From Podaxis mareebaensis (taxonomy: Eukaryota > Basidiomycota > Agaricomycetes > Agaricales > Agaricaceae), in the NCBI GenBank assembly GCA_018524725.1, contig JAEUWP010000344.1, positions 1 through 64,000 on the forward strand: 64,000 nt of DNA. Direction: 5' to 3'. The position numbers were made by a program, and so were the translations under genes. Numbering within the stretch: position 1 is the stretch's first letter; each line of letters starts with the position of its first letter. Shown here piece after piece: positions 22,188-36,848 of this stretch. The notes beneath the pieces are model-generated. The model was not told the origin of the DNA and searched no databases. It was given only the letters and a program-made list of their open reading frames with translations.

Positions 22188-23504
22188 TCAAAGGCCGTTC
22201 AATCTATTTACTGCTTCCATGCCTTGGCCTACGTTAACGTAGTCCAAGAGCACAAAATTCGGGGCGCGGCCATCAGCAAAGGGAGTGCAACCGTTAGCGT
22301 GGGCGAGGATGCTGCCGGACAAGAAGGTTATTTGTAAGTTGATAATCCTCAGTGGGGGGACAGTGGGTTGACTACGCACGAATTCATTCCATTGGTTTTG
22401 GGGGCATTCAATCGGTCGCTTACGAGAACTGCCGGCCCAACAGGCAGAACTTTGACGTTGAGGTTATGATTGATCATATGTAACTGGTCTGCCGGCTCAA
22501 GAGGCGGCTCCGTTCGATCGACTTTACAAGGGAAGCTGCTATTCGTAGAGCTAAAGGGGTCCTCCCAGAGCTAATGGTGGTTATTAGTGTGAGAGGGTAG
22601 GGAGAGATCACGAAAAGGTACCATCTTGAATTGGGGTAGAATGAAATCGACGAGGGGTTGATCCGAGTCTGTTCCGTTGGCACCTTTATCCAGGAACGCG
22701 ACTACGCGTTTTCCAGATTGGATCATCTCCCCTAGGGTAGGCCATTCATCCCGCTTGAGGGGAAAGGACGAAGGAACATAAAGAAGCGGGGTCATCCCTT
22801 TAATTCTGTCAGTGTCAAAAATTACTTGTGAGCCTATGGTGATATACCTGATTTATCGAAGGCAGGCTTCCAGTGCTCCTCTATCGAGACATTATCAGGA
22901 TTCGTGAAGACGAACGTCAACACCTCATCCGGATTTTTGTCTAAAAACTCCTTCACGGTTCTAAGGTACTTTTCGACAGGACCTCCGTCGAATAAAGTGC
23001 ACGCTGAAGCGGAATAAGTGGAGGGGCAGAGTGGGAGAGAAACGACGTACAGGTGTGACAGAAGTGGAGGACATTGTTGTTCCTTGGAAAGAATGTAGGT
23101 AGGAAAGGAGGTGCGAAGTATGCTAGACTTACAATCGCCCTTGGGCCTGTAACATTCGAACCCCGAGCTTGAGCTGACCAGGAATATCGATCTCCTGGGT
23201 CCTGGCGACTGAAAGGACAACAGGTAAGACATGTGGTGCATGTGTCTTCAAGATAACTTACGGGCTAAAGGGTTGCCACTATACGCAAAAGAGTCATGCG
23301 AAGCCAGGAAAGTGGTATTTCCGTACGACCTTTCACATAATTCTGCATGTCCATTACAGACATTCACCCTGGGGCGATGTTGAGCATCATCGATCGCACA
23401 GTCCTAACCAATGATATTGATGCCCACCTGCGTGTGGGCAACCCCAAGACATTGCACCCATAAAGAGTCGCGACGAAAGCGGCCAGCCGCAAAGACAGTT
23501 GCAT
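22188..23504 (-). CDS. Secreted PLC-like (PI-PLC X-type) phosphodiesterase
   Basis: Start at 23504 gives a signal peptide (MQLSLRLAAFVATLYGCNVLG), then after one intron VNVCNGHAELCERSYGN. The PLC-like phosphodiesterase blocks follow: ASHDSFAY (presumed catalytic His), LKLGVRMLQAQG, LHFCHT, LFDGGPVEKYL, FVFTNPDN, WPTLGEMIQSGKRVVAFLD, SIIAHANGC and NFVLLDYVNVGQGMEAVNRL. Family members are TIM-barrel enzymes related to PI-PLC and glycerophosphodiesterases; the substrate of fungal secreted forms is unknown. About eight short introns interrupt it. It ends right after the catalytic domain with no C-terminal anchor, unlike its paralogue at 44891. It is head-to-head with the SNF2 gene. Confidence 0.85.
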
Positions 23505-23948
23505 AGTAGGATCAACAAAAGGAGACCAGCTCGAGGTTACAGGAGCGCTGAAGCAGGCTTTAAGAAAGGCTTGTGGCTATGCATTCCAGTGGCGGCCAGT
23601 TCAGAGGGGCTTGCCAAGGAGACCGCTGATGGTGTTCGAGGAGCTGAAACAGGCAGATCGGTGCACGAGATACACTGAACTAAGCCCGCAAAACCTCTGA
23701 AACGAAAGATTTCCAGATAGGGCCTGGAATCCACCCTGTGTTGCATAGGAAAGTGAGTTTGCCACTTTACCGGGTTAATGAGCGCGGGTAGCGCCCTGAC
23801 TGTGGACTTGTGGCGCCCTTGCGGAGTGTGGCCACGTGAGAAGAGTTCAGGGGAGGCCAGATGGCGATTTTCTCCATTAAGGGTCATGAATCGCGTTCGG
23901 CGTGTCTCAGGTATTCCTTTTGCACAACCCTTGCCGTCGCAACTGACG
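23505..23948. promoter_or_regulatory. Bidirectional intergenic region (PLC-like / SNF2)
   Basis: About 440 bp separates two divergently transcribed start codons, so both promoters must sit here. No TATA box or named site stands out. Long ORFs on both strands through it (for example minus 24118-23537) overlap the N-terminal SNF2 exon and are treated as chance. Confidence 0.45.
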
Positions 23949-26900
23949 ATGAGCTCGCAAGCGTCCACGCTATCCCCTTCACCAATATCACGCTTCTCCT
24001 CTGTTCCTCTCAGTACTTCAGCTTCGTCGCCTCCTTGCCACCCTTCATCTTCTGCGAGTAGTGATATATTTAACCCCAATGTGCGTTTCGTCCGTGCATC
24101 ACTCAACCCATATCTCATTAACGCGTCATCAGGGTCATATGGATGATGACACCGTTGAAAATGAAGCAGACATTGCAGCAGAACAGGGAGCGCAACCCAC
24201 AGTGGACGAGGTAACGGATACCTCGATTCTGTGTACTCCTCGTTGAACGATGGTTAGGAAACTTCCCGCCGCTTAGCAAGGCTGAAGTTTGTTCTCGAGA
24301 AGTCGGCAGTCTATACAAGCATTCTCCATGAACGAATGGAAGAGGACAGGAAAAAACTATTAGCGGCTCAACAAGCCAAGAAGGCAAAAGTAGACAACGT
24401 TCGGAAAGGGAAGAAGAGAGGTCGCGTACATCATGAAGACAGCCAGGACGCCCAAGCGAAGCGTCTCAAGGGTGAAAACGGAGAATCTATCCCCGTCGAA
24501 GCCGACGCAGAGGATCACCCAGTTTTCGAGCAACCAGCTCTTGTGACTGGCGCTAAGCTGAAGAAATACCAACTTGAGGGTCTCCAGTGGATGGTTTCTT
24601 TGGACCAGAACGGCATCAGCGGTATTCTTGGTGGGTGAATCAAATTGTCAGACTCCGACGTTTTCCCTTACGCTCTCTGCTCATCCAGCGGATGAAATGG
24701 GACTGGGCAAGGTAAGCCCGTCTCCGGGGCTCGGGCGTAAATAATTACGCTAACAACCAAGCAGACTCTACAGACAATTGCCTTCAGTGCATATCTTCGC
24801 GAATGTCACAACACTCGGCCCTTCCTAATTGTTTGTCCTCTCAGTGTGCTTCATAACTGGTATGATGAATACCAGAAATTTGCGCCGTCTGTGCGTTTTT
24901 GTTTCTCTACCTTCCGCTTCTCCAGCTGACTTGGAGCCAGATACCGGTTTGCATATACCATGGAACTCCAGCAGAACGCGCCGAACTACGTCGAACGATT
25001 ATGGCTCCTCCCCATGTCCGAGCTTCTGCCAAGAAGTCAAGGACCACAAAATCGCAATCCAAGGGTAAAGCCAAATCGAAGGCCGGTACTTCGTCTATTC
25101 GGGACTCTAAAGGACACAAGGGTGTAGCTGCCGATCCTATTGTTATCGACGACTCGGAAAATGAAACAGCACAAAAATCAGATGATGACGAGGAAGATCC
25201 TGGTGCATCTTTTCCTATCGTTTTGACGACATACGAGATGATTATCAAAGATCGTGTGCACTTGGCAAAATATAACTGGGGTTACATCGTCGTGGATGAG
25301 GGTCACCGATTGAAGAACTTAGACTGCGCTCTCATGCGAGAGATCAAGAAATACCCAAGTGCAGGACGAATGATTCTTACAGGAACACCCCTACACGTGA
25401 GTGCACCATTAAAGCAACTGAGATCAAATTGAACCATTCAATCAGAATAATCTGGCGGAACTGTGGTCGCTCATGAACTTCATTCTCCCCGATATTTTTG
25501 ATGATCTTGATTCGTTCCAAGAATGGTTCAACCTTCCGACATTGCAATCAACACTCCCTACGGATCAAACTACGCAAATCATCTCCGCTCTTCATAATAT
25601 CCTCAAACCATTCCTCCTGCGACGCTTGAAGGCTGACGTGCTCGGCAACGACGAAAATGGCCGAGGAGGGCTACCGCCGAAGAAAGAATACGTTCTCTAT
25701 GCGCCGCTCAGTGTTCGGCAAAAGGAAGCATACCAACACGTCCTGAATGGCAACATTCGTCGGTGGCTGATTGCCGGTGGTACCGCTAAAGGAGGCGCGA
25801 AAGTTGTATCCGAGCCGAAGAAGGAGGTTAGCGAGGACCAGCAGGAGTCCACGTCACCGAGGCGGCTGCGCAAACGAAAGGGGAAGAAGAGCTACGCTGT
25901 TGATGGAGATGATGACGAGTACTTCAAGATGTTGGAGAAGGGGATGATAGATGAACGCGGCGTACGTCGACAGGCCTCAAAGGAAGAGGAAGAAGAGGAG
26001 CAGAGGCGCAGTGCGCTAGAGTTCCAGGCTAAGGCGAAGGGTGAGCTGATGCATATATTGTCTCACCGACTACAGTTAATGGTCTTCATAGTCAAAGCCA
26101 TCAACAACATGAAACTTCAGAATACGGTCATGCAGCTGAGGAAAGTCTGTTCACACCCCTTCCTATTCGACTGGCCAATCGACCCCAAGACAAACGAGCC
26201 TGTCCTTGGCGCAGAACTCGTGAACGCCAGCGGCAAAATGATGGTCTTGGACCGTCTGCTCAGGGAACTGTTAAAACGGGGACATCGAGTATTGGTATTC
26301 AGTCAATTCGTGACCATGCTCGATATCATTGAGGTAATGTGTATATCATCCATTCTCAATCAACTGTCAACGAACCCTTCGAACTTAGGATTGGGCCACG
26401 GACTACATGGGGTGGAAGATCTGTCGCATTGATGGCTCCTCTTCACCACAAGAGCGAAGGGAACAGATGAACATGTTCCAGCAGGCGACGAAAAATTCAC
26501 CCAGGATTTTTCTTCTGAGTACTCGGGCTGGTGGTTTGGGTATAAACTTAACGGCGGCAGATACCGTAATCTTTTATGACCAGGATTGGGTACGCTGGCC
26601 AGTACAGTTGTTTGACGCTTAGGAGCTAACCGTACTTTGTAGAATCCCCAAATGGATGCTCAGGCCCAGGACAGGGCTCACCGTATTGGACAAACCAAGC
26701 CTGTGCTAGTGTACCGCCTCGTCAGCGCCCATACCGTTGAGGATAAGATTATGCAGCGTGCCACTGAGAAGAAGAAACTTGAGGCTCTGGTCATTGCCAA
26801 AGGTGTGTTTCAAGTGCCGCGCTGCTAGTAACCGTTGATTTATGCTTCCTGTAGGAAAATTCAAGATGCCGGCATCTGTTGCTCCCAGCGGAAAGCAAAT

Positions 26901-27201
26901 GACGATGGCTGATATGGCTGCCGACTTGTTGCGTCTAGAGGGTGAAAAAATCGATGTTGTCCCAGACAACGAGGAAGGGAAAGAGCGTGTCTTGAGTGAC
27001 CGGCATTTGGACATGTTGTTAGATCGGAGCCCTGAAGTATTCGAGTCTCGCGGTTTGGGATGGACTTCGCACAAGATGGACGGTGTTGCAGACGGTGACA
27101 GGGATCACTCCAAGAAGGCGGCATTCGCTGTTTATGAAGCCCCAAAGGATCAAGGGAATGATGCCCTTGCTGCAATGATGGGTGAAGATGTTGCTGCTTG
27201 A
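23949..27201 (+). CDS. HELLS: LSH/HELLS/DDM1-type SNF2 chromatin remodeler
   Basis: All Snf2 ATPase motifs are seen: [31 protein letters not shown] (Walker A, split by an intron), [22 protein letters not shown] (Walker B), [65 protein letters not shown] and [32 protein letters not shown], the basic insertion after [10 protein letters not shown] and the long insert between the lobes match the LSH/HELLS, plant DDM1 and yeast Irc5 subfamily, which remodels nucleosomes and in plants and animals is needed for DNA methylation of repeats. The start at 23949 gives a Ser-rich leader (joined at GTGCGT, 24082); ATG 24139 is the alternative. The stop TGA is at 27199. Confidence 0.88.
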
Positions 27202-28461
27202 AGGCGCCTTCCGTCTGGCGTATGAATTTGATGGGTCCGTGTTTATCTAATATACTTGGAGATCTGGAGTGCGTTTTGATCTTTTTATTATTTTTCTATG
27301 TACATGATCTATCAATTACTATTTTGTAGGATATTGAACGCCTCGGCTTGCACGCTTCCCCTCTTTCTTATGATAGAGTCACGATCTATTATACCCATTT
27401 GCTACTACGTACCTGCGTAGTTGATATTCATCATATTCTCGGTTTCCACGATATTGTATTGGCATCATGTGAATAATCGAAGGGCCTGGATGTGTTACCA
27501 CTCTTCTCCGCCGCAACAGCGGATGGTTGTAGGTCGAGTGCTCTCAGGCCTGGCGAACGCTTAATCGGGCCGTAGCGTCTAAGTGGAGTGCTTTGGTTGG
27601 GATGCGTTAAAAGTTGTTGAGGTTTCGGTAGAACTTCGGAATAACGATATATAGTAAAGCATCCCACGACTGGGTAGGAGTCTGGGTGCCTTATGGAGCT
27701 CGTGTTGTATTGTGTTGCAACGTCCTGACGTGAGTGATTACACTTTCTTTGAACCAGACTATGATTAGGCGGCGACATGGTTTTGGAACCCTATCGATTT
27801 GACTTTAGACTTGGCTCCACAATGCGATCGACGGATATTTTTGATTCATCTTTCCTATGCCTCCATAGACAAAGTCCCCGGAGCAAACGCCCTAGTCACC
27901 AAGCGAGTGATGCGATTGATTGTAATGTCCAAGTCCACTGCGTGAGAGTGTTCCAATACACTCGGCTTCCCCTCGTTTCTATTCCATTCGCCTGGTAGAA
28001 GAATCTTCCTTTAGGTGAGCAACGATTCCGGTGAACGTTGTGGCATCGAATTGACGTTCCACTAGACACCCACTGCGGTGTTGTCCTAGACCTCGTATAC
28101 ATTTCGAAGCGTCTCCAAACGCAATATACGTGGGTCCAAATCAAGTTCAAGCTGTCAACCGTCACCCGAGCTCCGCCTATTCTACTGACAGTTGCGACAA
28201 GCATACGCGTGGAACTGAATCCTCCCTCGCGAACACCGCCAGGGCACTCCGTGCTATCTATAGGTCACATTGAGCTTCTTGATTTGTGGAATTCACAAAT
28301 CATGTTCCCATCGACAACCTTATCCCTTTGATGGAGTAAGGGACTTATAAAATGGTTGTGGTATCTCCTAATTCATTCTGGTCCGCTCGACCCGACCCTC
28401 AACCAGTGTGCGAGGCGAGAGCTCCGTGGTCAGCTCCTGTGTTTCAAGTCACCGCGTACCG
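27202..28461. other. Intergenic, no supported gene
   Basis: Frames on plus (27777-27998, 28038-28331) and minus (27431-27778) show no motif and no coherent splicing. The final ~150 bp precede the DUF6534 start. Confidence 0.45.
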
Positions 28462-29903
28462 ATGTCGACCACACCACCCACTCTAGTTGCTACTGATGGA
28501 GCAATGGCAGCAACCCTCATGCACACGTGAGTATTGATTTTACACGAGAAAAGTGAACCATGGTCGCGACGTTTGGTACTCACCAGCTCGAGCTCTCTCG
28601 TGCGTGGTCTCTATTCCTCGTAGAACCAGGTGTAACCAACCGGGATTTCATTATAGGTTGTTGGATATCTCTTAGCGTGGGGTCTGTATGGAGTACTGGC
28701 CGTTCAAGTTTGTGAGCCTAATTCAATCTGTTTACAAGTACGAAGTTCAAAACTCACCGCCAATGTCACAGATATATACTACCTCGCCTTTCCTAACGAT
28801 CGTGTCATCAGCAAATCGCTCGTGGTAATCGTGTTTCTGCTGGAGACATTGCAAGTTGTGGTTATTGCGCACGACATGTTCCAGGCCTTCGCAATAGGCT
28901 TTGGAAATCCAAGTTCAATCACGGGACTACACCTCACTGGAATTTCGGCCCCTATCATCGGGGGCGTCGGTATGTCTCCCTGACGGACAGTGGCCATGTA
29001 CCTTCTCACCCTGGGGTAGTCGGCTTTATTGTGCAGCTCTTCTATGCTTACCGCATTAGAGTGCTATCGGAATCAAACATTGTTCCCGTCCTTGTTTCCT
29101 GCGTAAGCGATCGTGTCTGCGGCGGTATTTGCCTCGTTTCTTTGACAAATGACTTACTAGATGGCGATTGTTCAATGTGTCGGCGCGGTTATATCTGGGG
29201 TCCGCGGGTTCATGGGCAAGGATATCCAGTACTTGAACACCATGATGGATCGTGTGGGCCACGGGGTAATAGCCTATTGCCTGTCTGGTTTTCCGTGCTG
29301 AAGCTCATAGAAACGCAATGTTCTAGTTGTTCAATGCTACCAGCGCGGCATGCGACCTAGTCATTGCAATTGCCATGTCGTACTATGTAAGCATAGGTGA
29401 TCTGCGGTGTGGGGTGATGTTCAATCATCTCTTCCAGCTTCCGAAACTTAACGTAGGTATTAGCGCAATGACTCCGCTTATAAGACGAATCGTCCGTCTT
29501 GTTGTCGGTTCTGGGATATTGACAGGTAACCCCAGTGCTCCGCATTGTCATCACGGTATTGGTACTGACGTTTGCCTCAGCTGCAGTTGCGATCCTTGAC
29601 CAGGCATTATTCCAAGGGTTTCCTCACAAAGGATATTTCCTTGCACCCGCTTTCGTTCTCGGAAAGCTCTACTCGAATTCCATGATGGTCATCTTCAACT
29701 GCCGGGTAGACTTTGGACCGCTTCGTCATCAAGCGACGATAAGCCTGACCACCAATGATATCCATTTAACGCATGGTGGTATCGAAGGACACACTGCACA
29801 AAGTACATACCAACCGGAAAGTAGGCCCAATCGGAGTGTTGCAGAAATTGACCTCGAGGCATGCCCACAGAAGATGGGCCTTGCGGGTAGACAAGATAGT
29901 TGA
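28462..29903 (+). CDS. DUF6534-type seven-transmembrane protein
   Basis: Spliced from many small exons beginning MSTTPPTLVATDGAMAATL. Diagnostic blocks: VVGYLLAWGLYGVL, VVIVFLLETLQVVVIAHDMF, ISAPIIGGVVGFIVQLFYAY, RIRVLSESN, AIVQCVGAVISGVRGFMG, ATSAACDLVIAIAMSYY, IRRIVRLVVGSGILTAAVAI, YFLAPAFVLGKLYSNSMMVI and FNCR. These follow the layout of Agaricomycete DUF6534 membrane proteins (the RLTIETGLLTA...KLYSN...FNNR region is characteristic). The cytoplasmic tail is hydrophilic and ends at 29903. Membrane topology suggests a receptor-like protein, but no ligand or partner is known. It is convergent with the farnesyltransferase gene. Confidence 0.8.
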
Positions 29904-30229
29904 GCATAAGAGAAGACGATGGGAAAAAAACGACACCGTAGGGGATTGTAATCAGGGCATGGTGTGTATAATAGTGTAAATATAGAAGTATGTGTGTCAC
30001 CAGTTGCCTTGAGGTTGGGCTGACTGAGTGGGTTTTGATCGTTCCAGGAAAACGGAAGGAGTGTTTGGAGTTCAAGCAAATTTCTTCAAGGTTATCCTGT
30101 TAGTTCCGAGCGAAAAGGTGCCGCCTGGTCTCTCAAACACCATATGAGAAGAGCTGATATACAGATTGGGTATTTAGCTACCTGATGTTACAAAGAAACA
30201 ACCACCTATTCGAGCCTATAACCCATAAT

Positions 30230-32287
30230 TTAGGGTTTCGAGCCTTCCCTCTTAGCGGTTGCTTTAGGAACAGGCCTGGGCGGCATCTCTTGCCCATAGA
30301 AATGTTTCATAATGGCCTCAGTATGTGTGATGGTCAAGTTAGTCAACGGGTGTGTTGCGTTCTAACATAAGGTGAGGATATTGTATGATGGCACGGCGAT
30401 AAGAAACGTACGAGACGATTCGTGGCTGCAGGTCCAACTATCTTTAATGTGCCTTCCTCCTCCGTCCAACTGATTGTATCCGTAAAAACGGCTTTGCGAA
30501 GTGCGTTATTAGGTGAGTCTGGTGCGAGTCATGTGAAATCGAAGGACAAGACACCGAAGTGATTGGATAATTTACCGTCATCCTTCCACGCGCTCAGTGC
30601 CTGTGCTTTTCTCGCGTGCGATGGATAGATGTGATGCTGAGCTGCTGACAAACCCGAAAGGCAATATAGCGTATGATAGGAATCCGCGCTCCTACAATGA
30701 CTTGTCAGCTACAACTACGAACTAACAGGTAAGATTGACTCACTTAGGAGGTTTATCCCTCAATCCACCAGCAGGATGCTGTCCGGCGAGTAAGACATAC
30801 TCTTGTAATGCCTTCCGGTTGAATAAAGATTCGTCAATATCATCCCATCCTTCATGCCCTTCCCAATTCTCTCCATCCTCACCCGCTTTCTTCGTGTCAG
30901 GATCCTTCGAGTCAACGACTTCATCCACCTCGACATCTTTCGCAGTCAAATTCTGCAATCCGCCTACACCAAGGGCCTCTAGTAGAGCAAACGCTCCACC
31001 ACACCACCAAGAATAACACCCATCTACAAGTTTATTCGTCCGCCCCTTAAACCCACCTAACTCTATTTCTGAGCCCTGCATACCCACTAGCCACCGCGTA
31101 AGTGTCTTGATATCAATTTGTGGCCGATCCGTAGTCAACTCAGTATCCCACTGAGACTGTGGGTCATTCTGCCCTGTTAGATCGGATGGCGGAATGGACG
31201 ATGGATCGAGATTGAGATAGTTTTGCAACAAAACCCAACTGGCCAAAGCACAGAAAGTATATCCGCCGTGTGCTTCGCCAAGATTGGGTCGGGGTACTCG
31301 TAGGACTCGGTCAGTTTTTATGGAGTAGAACGGGTGCGATGCAGATGAGAAGCCGCCTTCATATGTCTGGCATGAGGCCAAAAACGTGGCGGTGCCCTTG
31401 ACGAGTTCGGGTGTCATGATATTGAGGAGGGTAGCGGTCACGAGAAGACAATATATACCACTGATATGATGGCGTCAGTCAATAACTAGACTTGAAAATG
31501 AGGGTCGTACCGAACGTCAACTTCCATGTGTTCTGCGACACGGAAAGATCCATCAGGTTGTTTGAGCGACATGAAAAACTCATACAGTTTTTCTCTGCCA
31601 GGTTCGTCGATAAGGCGAGTTGGTCGAGCAAAATGGCCAATGCTCACCTGTTAATTTGATCCCACCCTCCCCCAGGACCAGGCCTCCCAACAATGGCTAG
31701 AGCGCAGACGGCAGCGTAAGTCGGTAGGAGGTGCGGTGACTGTCCAGGTCCACCAGAGAACCCGCCCTTGGGATGTTGCCACGTCAGGATTTTGTCGATC
31801 GCCCTGTAGAACGCCATGAGTTATGAAGTGCTAACGATGAATAGACGGACCATAGAGGCCCGTACCTTTGTCGATTTCCGGGATCTAATCCAACCTGCAA
31901 CGCGCTAAACGCTTGCAACGTCCAGAATAACAACCAAGGTTGACTAGCATCTTGCGACATATATCGTGCAGGAAAGCCTTGTATCATATTTCTTGCGAGA
32001 AATTGGAGATGCGCGTTCTTCTGAAGTGTTGGTTCTACACCTTAATCAGTCAGTTTCAGTAAACGGATTGCTTGTAACGTACCGCCATCGGTGTGCCCAT
32101 GTTCTAGAAGAACGTTTTCCGTTTCTTGCTGTAGTTTTGACGTTGGTGTTGGATATGCATCAGTTGGTGTGCGTCTTGCATGTCTATGGTGGGCGTGGTG
32201 CTCGGTGGTCATGATGACGGCTGTGTATGGGAGACGATCAGGGCCATGAATCGAATAGGACACTTTATTTACGTCATCCAATATCAC
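30230..32287 (-). CDS. RAM1: Protein farnesyltransferase beta subunit
   Basis: Catalytic subunit that transfers farnesyl from farnesyl diphosphate to the cysteine of CaaX proteins such as Ras and mating pheromones. Exons read TPTSKLQQETENVLLEHG, NAHLQFLARNMIQGFPARYM, DASQPWLLFWTLQAF, HPKGGFSGGPGQSPHLLPTY, REKLYEFFMSLKQPDGSF, GEAHGGYTFCALASWVLL, LGGFKGRTNKLVDGCYSWW, DSYHTLYCLSGLS and VNATHPLTNLTITHTEAIMK. The expected zinc ligands are visible: Asp and Cys of VDGCYSWW and His of SYHTLYC. The prenyltransferase QPDGSF/GGFKGR repeats are in order. An insertion of about 60 acidic residues (EVDEVVDSKDPDTKK...) lies after VGGLQNLTAKD, as in other fungal homologues. Start 32287 was chosen; ATG at 32212 is a shorter alternative. 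Confidence 0.92.
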
Positions 32288-32866
32288 ATCATTATACTAC
32301 ATTTACACTATCCCCTGTTCAGAGGTTCGCCAAGTTACCTTTGCAAGCGTTTTGAGCGAAGACTTTCCGTTTCCTTTATTGAATGCCGTAGTGGGGACTT
32401 GTTCCGTGGGGCATTGCAACTGCGCATTGCTCATGTGTAACATTTACGGAGGCGAGCTACACCACTATTAGGACAGTTAGTTTAAGCCCCTTTGGCTTTG
32501 GGGCCCTGGGGAATGAAGTGCCACCTACTCCACTGAGGCATTTTCTGGATAACCAATAATAGTCTAAAACCTGTGCAGAGTCATTTATTGAATGAATAAG
32601 GCCAAGGGAGTATGCAGTGCACTCACATAAAGAGTGACCCCATCGAGGCAGACGGACCACGGCTCCAGGTGGCAAGATGACTTGATTTGGCGTGAAGCAG
32701 CGTCATAAATCCACACAGATTGTTTCTGGGTGGTTCCACCGTCAATATCGGCAAACAGGTCCTCGAGGTATATAAAACTGGACGTGCTCTGGTTACTAGG
32801 CTATCAGCATTCTTTTGGCTCTTGCGAACAACGAACAACAAACAACCTCACTCATCTCAAATCACG
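32288..32866. promoter_or_regulatory. Divergent promoter region: farnesyltransferase / metallothionein
   Basis: A 579-bp head-to-head spacer. The metallothionein side carries a good TATA box (TATATAAA, 32770-32777) about 97 bp before its ATG and an A/C-rich leader (ACGAACAACAAACAACC) typical of highly expressed fungal genes. No metal-response element is claimed. Confidence 0.55.
32770..32777 (+). promoter_or_regulatory. TATA box of the metallothionein gene
   Basis: TATATAAA lies 90-97 bp upstream of the start codon. TATA boxes at this spacing are typical of strongly induced fungal stress genes. Confidence 0.6.
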
Positions 32867-33083
32867 ATGCACACTGTACGTGTGATACTGTATATACCCG
32901 AAATACGAACGAAGACTGACCTTCGTAAATGACAGGCTACCACCGCCATTATTGACCAGCACTGCAACAAGCCCGGATGCACTTGCGGCGACTCGTGAGT
33001 CGGCTTTTCTTGAAAAAATGACACCTGTACAGGTCTAACGCCCTCTCAGCTGCCAGTGCAAGCCTGAGGAGTGCAAGTGTTAA
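32867..33083 (+). CDS. Metallothionein (33 residues, three exons)
   Basis: Exon 1 (32867-32875) encodes only Met-His-Thr; exon 2 is 32936-32994 and exon 3 is 33050-33083. Both introns have GT-AG ends (GTACGT...GACAG, GTGAGT...CTCAG). The mature product carries CNKPGCTCGDSCQCKPEECKC minus its ends, that is seven cysteines spaced C-x4-C-x-C-x3-C-x-C-x4-C-x-C, the arrangement of small copper- or zinc/cadmium-binding metallothioneins of Agaricomycetes. A ~12-residue non-Cys leader (ATTAIIDQH) precedes it, and there is no signal peptide, so it is cytosolic. It is invisible to ordinary ORF scanning because no exon exceeds 60 nt. Confidence 0.88.
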
Positions 33084-33677
33084 ACGCTCCTACAACAATC
33101 ATTGTTTATCTAGTCAGCCCCGTCGTCTGTTATTCATGTGAATGAACCCATGTACCTAAATACGAAGTGAAGTAATCTGTTTTTGATATATGCTATTGAA
33201 ATCTAGTTCGCCTTTTCGTTGTTTGCAACGCGGTCACACGACAGGACCAACTCTCCTGAGTTCGTTGGTCTGCGTAATTCGGGCCTAGGTAGTCGAAAGG
33301 TGCTTCGGGGTAAGGGAAGTGGGTCGCTTTGTCGGGGCTTTTAATGCGGCGGGTTTGCGCAAGACCCTTTGTGCAATACACAAAGCTTCTACACCAGGAC
33401 AGTCTCCCGTTCAAGTGTCTTCACGTAGGGGGGATGGAAAAGAACAGCCGTTCCACAAAGTTTTGTGACAACTGGTGCCGTGCCCCATGACGGTACTCTT
33501 TGCTACCAAGTCTTTCCTCACCACTTCGACCCCATGTTATGTCCGCACACTATAGTCGCCATACAAGCTGACGCTCCGCGCTGCAATCTCTCCCTGCCAG
33601 ATCTAAATTATAAGTAGTTCCACGGAATGATACACGACTTCTACTAGCATCGAGCCCATCCTTAACTATTCCGAACA
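33084..33677. other. Convergent intergenic region
   Basis: Between the 3' ends of the metallothionein (plus) and the spermidine synthase-saccharopine dehydrogenase (minus). No gene or repeat seen; it holds both 3' UTRs. Confidence 0.45.
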
Positions 33678-36280
<2,603 letters not shown>

Positions 36281-36848
36281 TTTAGTTGTAGTGGAAACAA
36301 CTGAGATCCAAGCTTTTTGTAAACGAAATTTGAGCTCAATCAATCGTCACGTTATCTTATCAGCTTTGTGATCACTGGTGATGTATTTTTGCCTGCGTGG
36401 AAGGCTATCGATTTCTGATTCTTCGTCCACTGGTGGATGTCGTGATTAACGAGGGAAAACTGGTCTTCAAAAAAACCCATTCTTGGAGGACTTTGACTAT
36501 GCTGCGTTCCTCGAACAAAAAACTAAGGTGGGGACGGGCATCAGGATGTTTGAAGAGTTGCAGAAGTCGCGGCAGGGGTTTTCCCGCCCACTCAGTATTA
36601 ACCTAGTTACGCAATACGCATGTACTTAGGCGACGATGTCCGACCAGTCCAACTTGCTGAAGGGATAAAGCGGGCGCGGACCGTGGCCACGCGCTATTAT
36701 TAAATTTCATGGGGGTTTTGGTCTGGCGCAGATATCCGACAGTGATCGCCCTCAAATACAAAAGAATCCGAGCTCAGTACGTGGTCCAGCCTGAATATAT
36801 TATTACTAGTGGAACTCCGCTGCTTTTTATCCTAAACAGAGCCTAATC
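36281..36848. other. Intergenic (promoter of the fusion gene; 3' side of F-box gene)
   Basis: No coding feature is supported. The right part is the 3' flank of the F-box gene. Confidence 0.4.

Noticed and set aside
23537..24118. 193-codon minus-strand ORF between the PLC-like and SNF2 genes
   Set aside because: It is antisense to the first SNF2 exon and the shared promoter, shows no motif, and both neighbours have well-supported starts that leave no room for it.
29695..30079. Minus-strand ORFs of 116-126 codons over the DUF6534 3' end
   Set aside because: They are antisense to a well-supported exon and its 3' flank and carry no motif.
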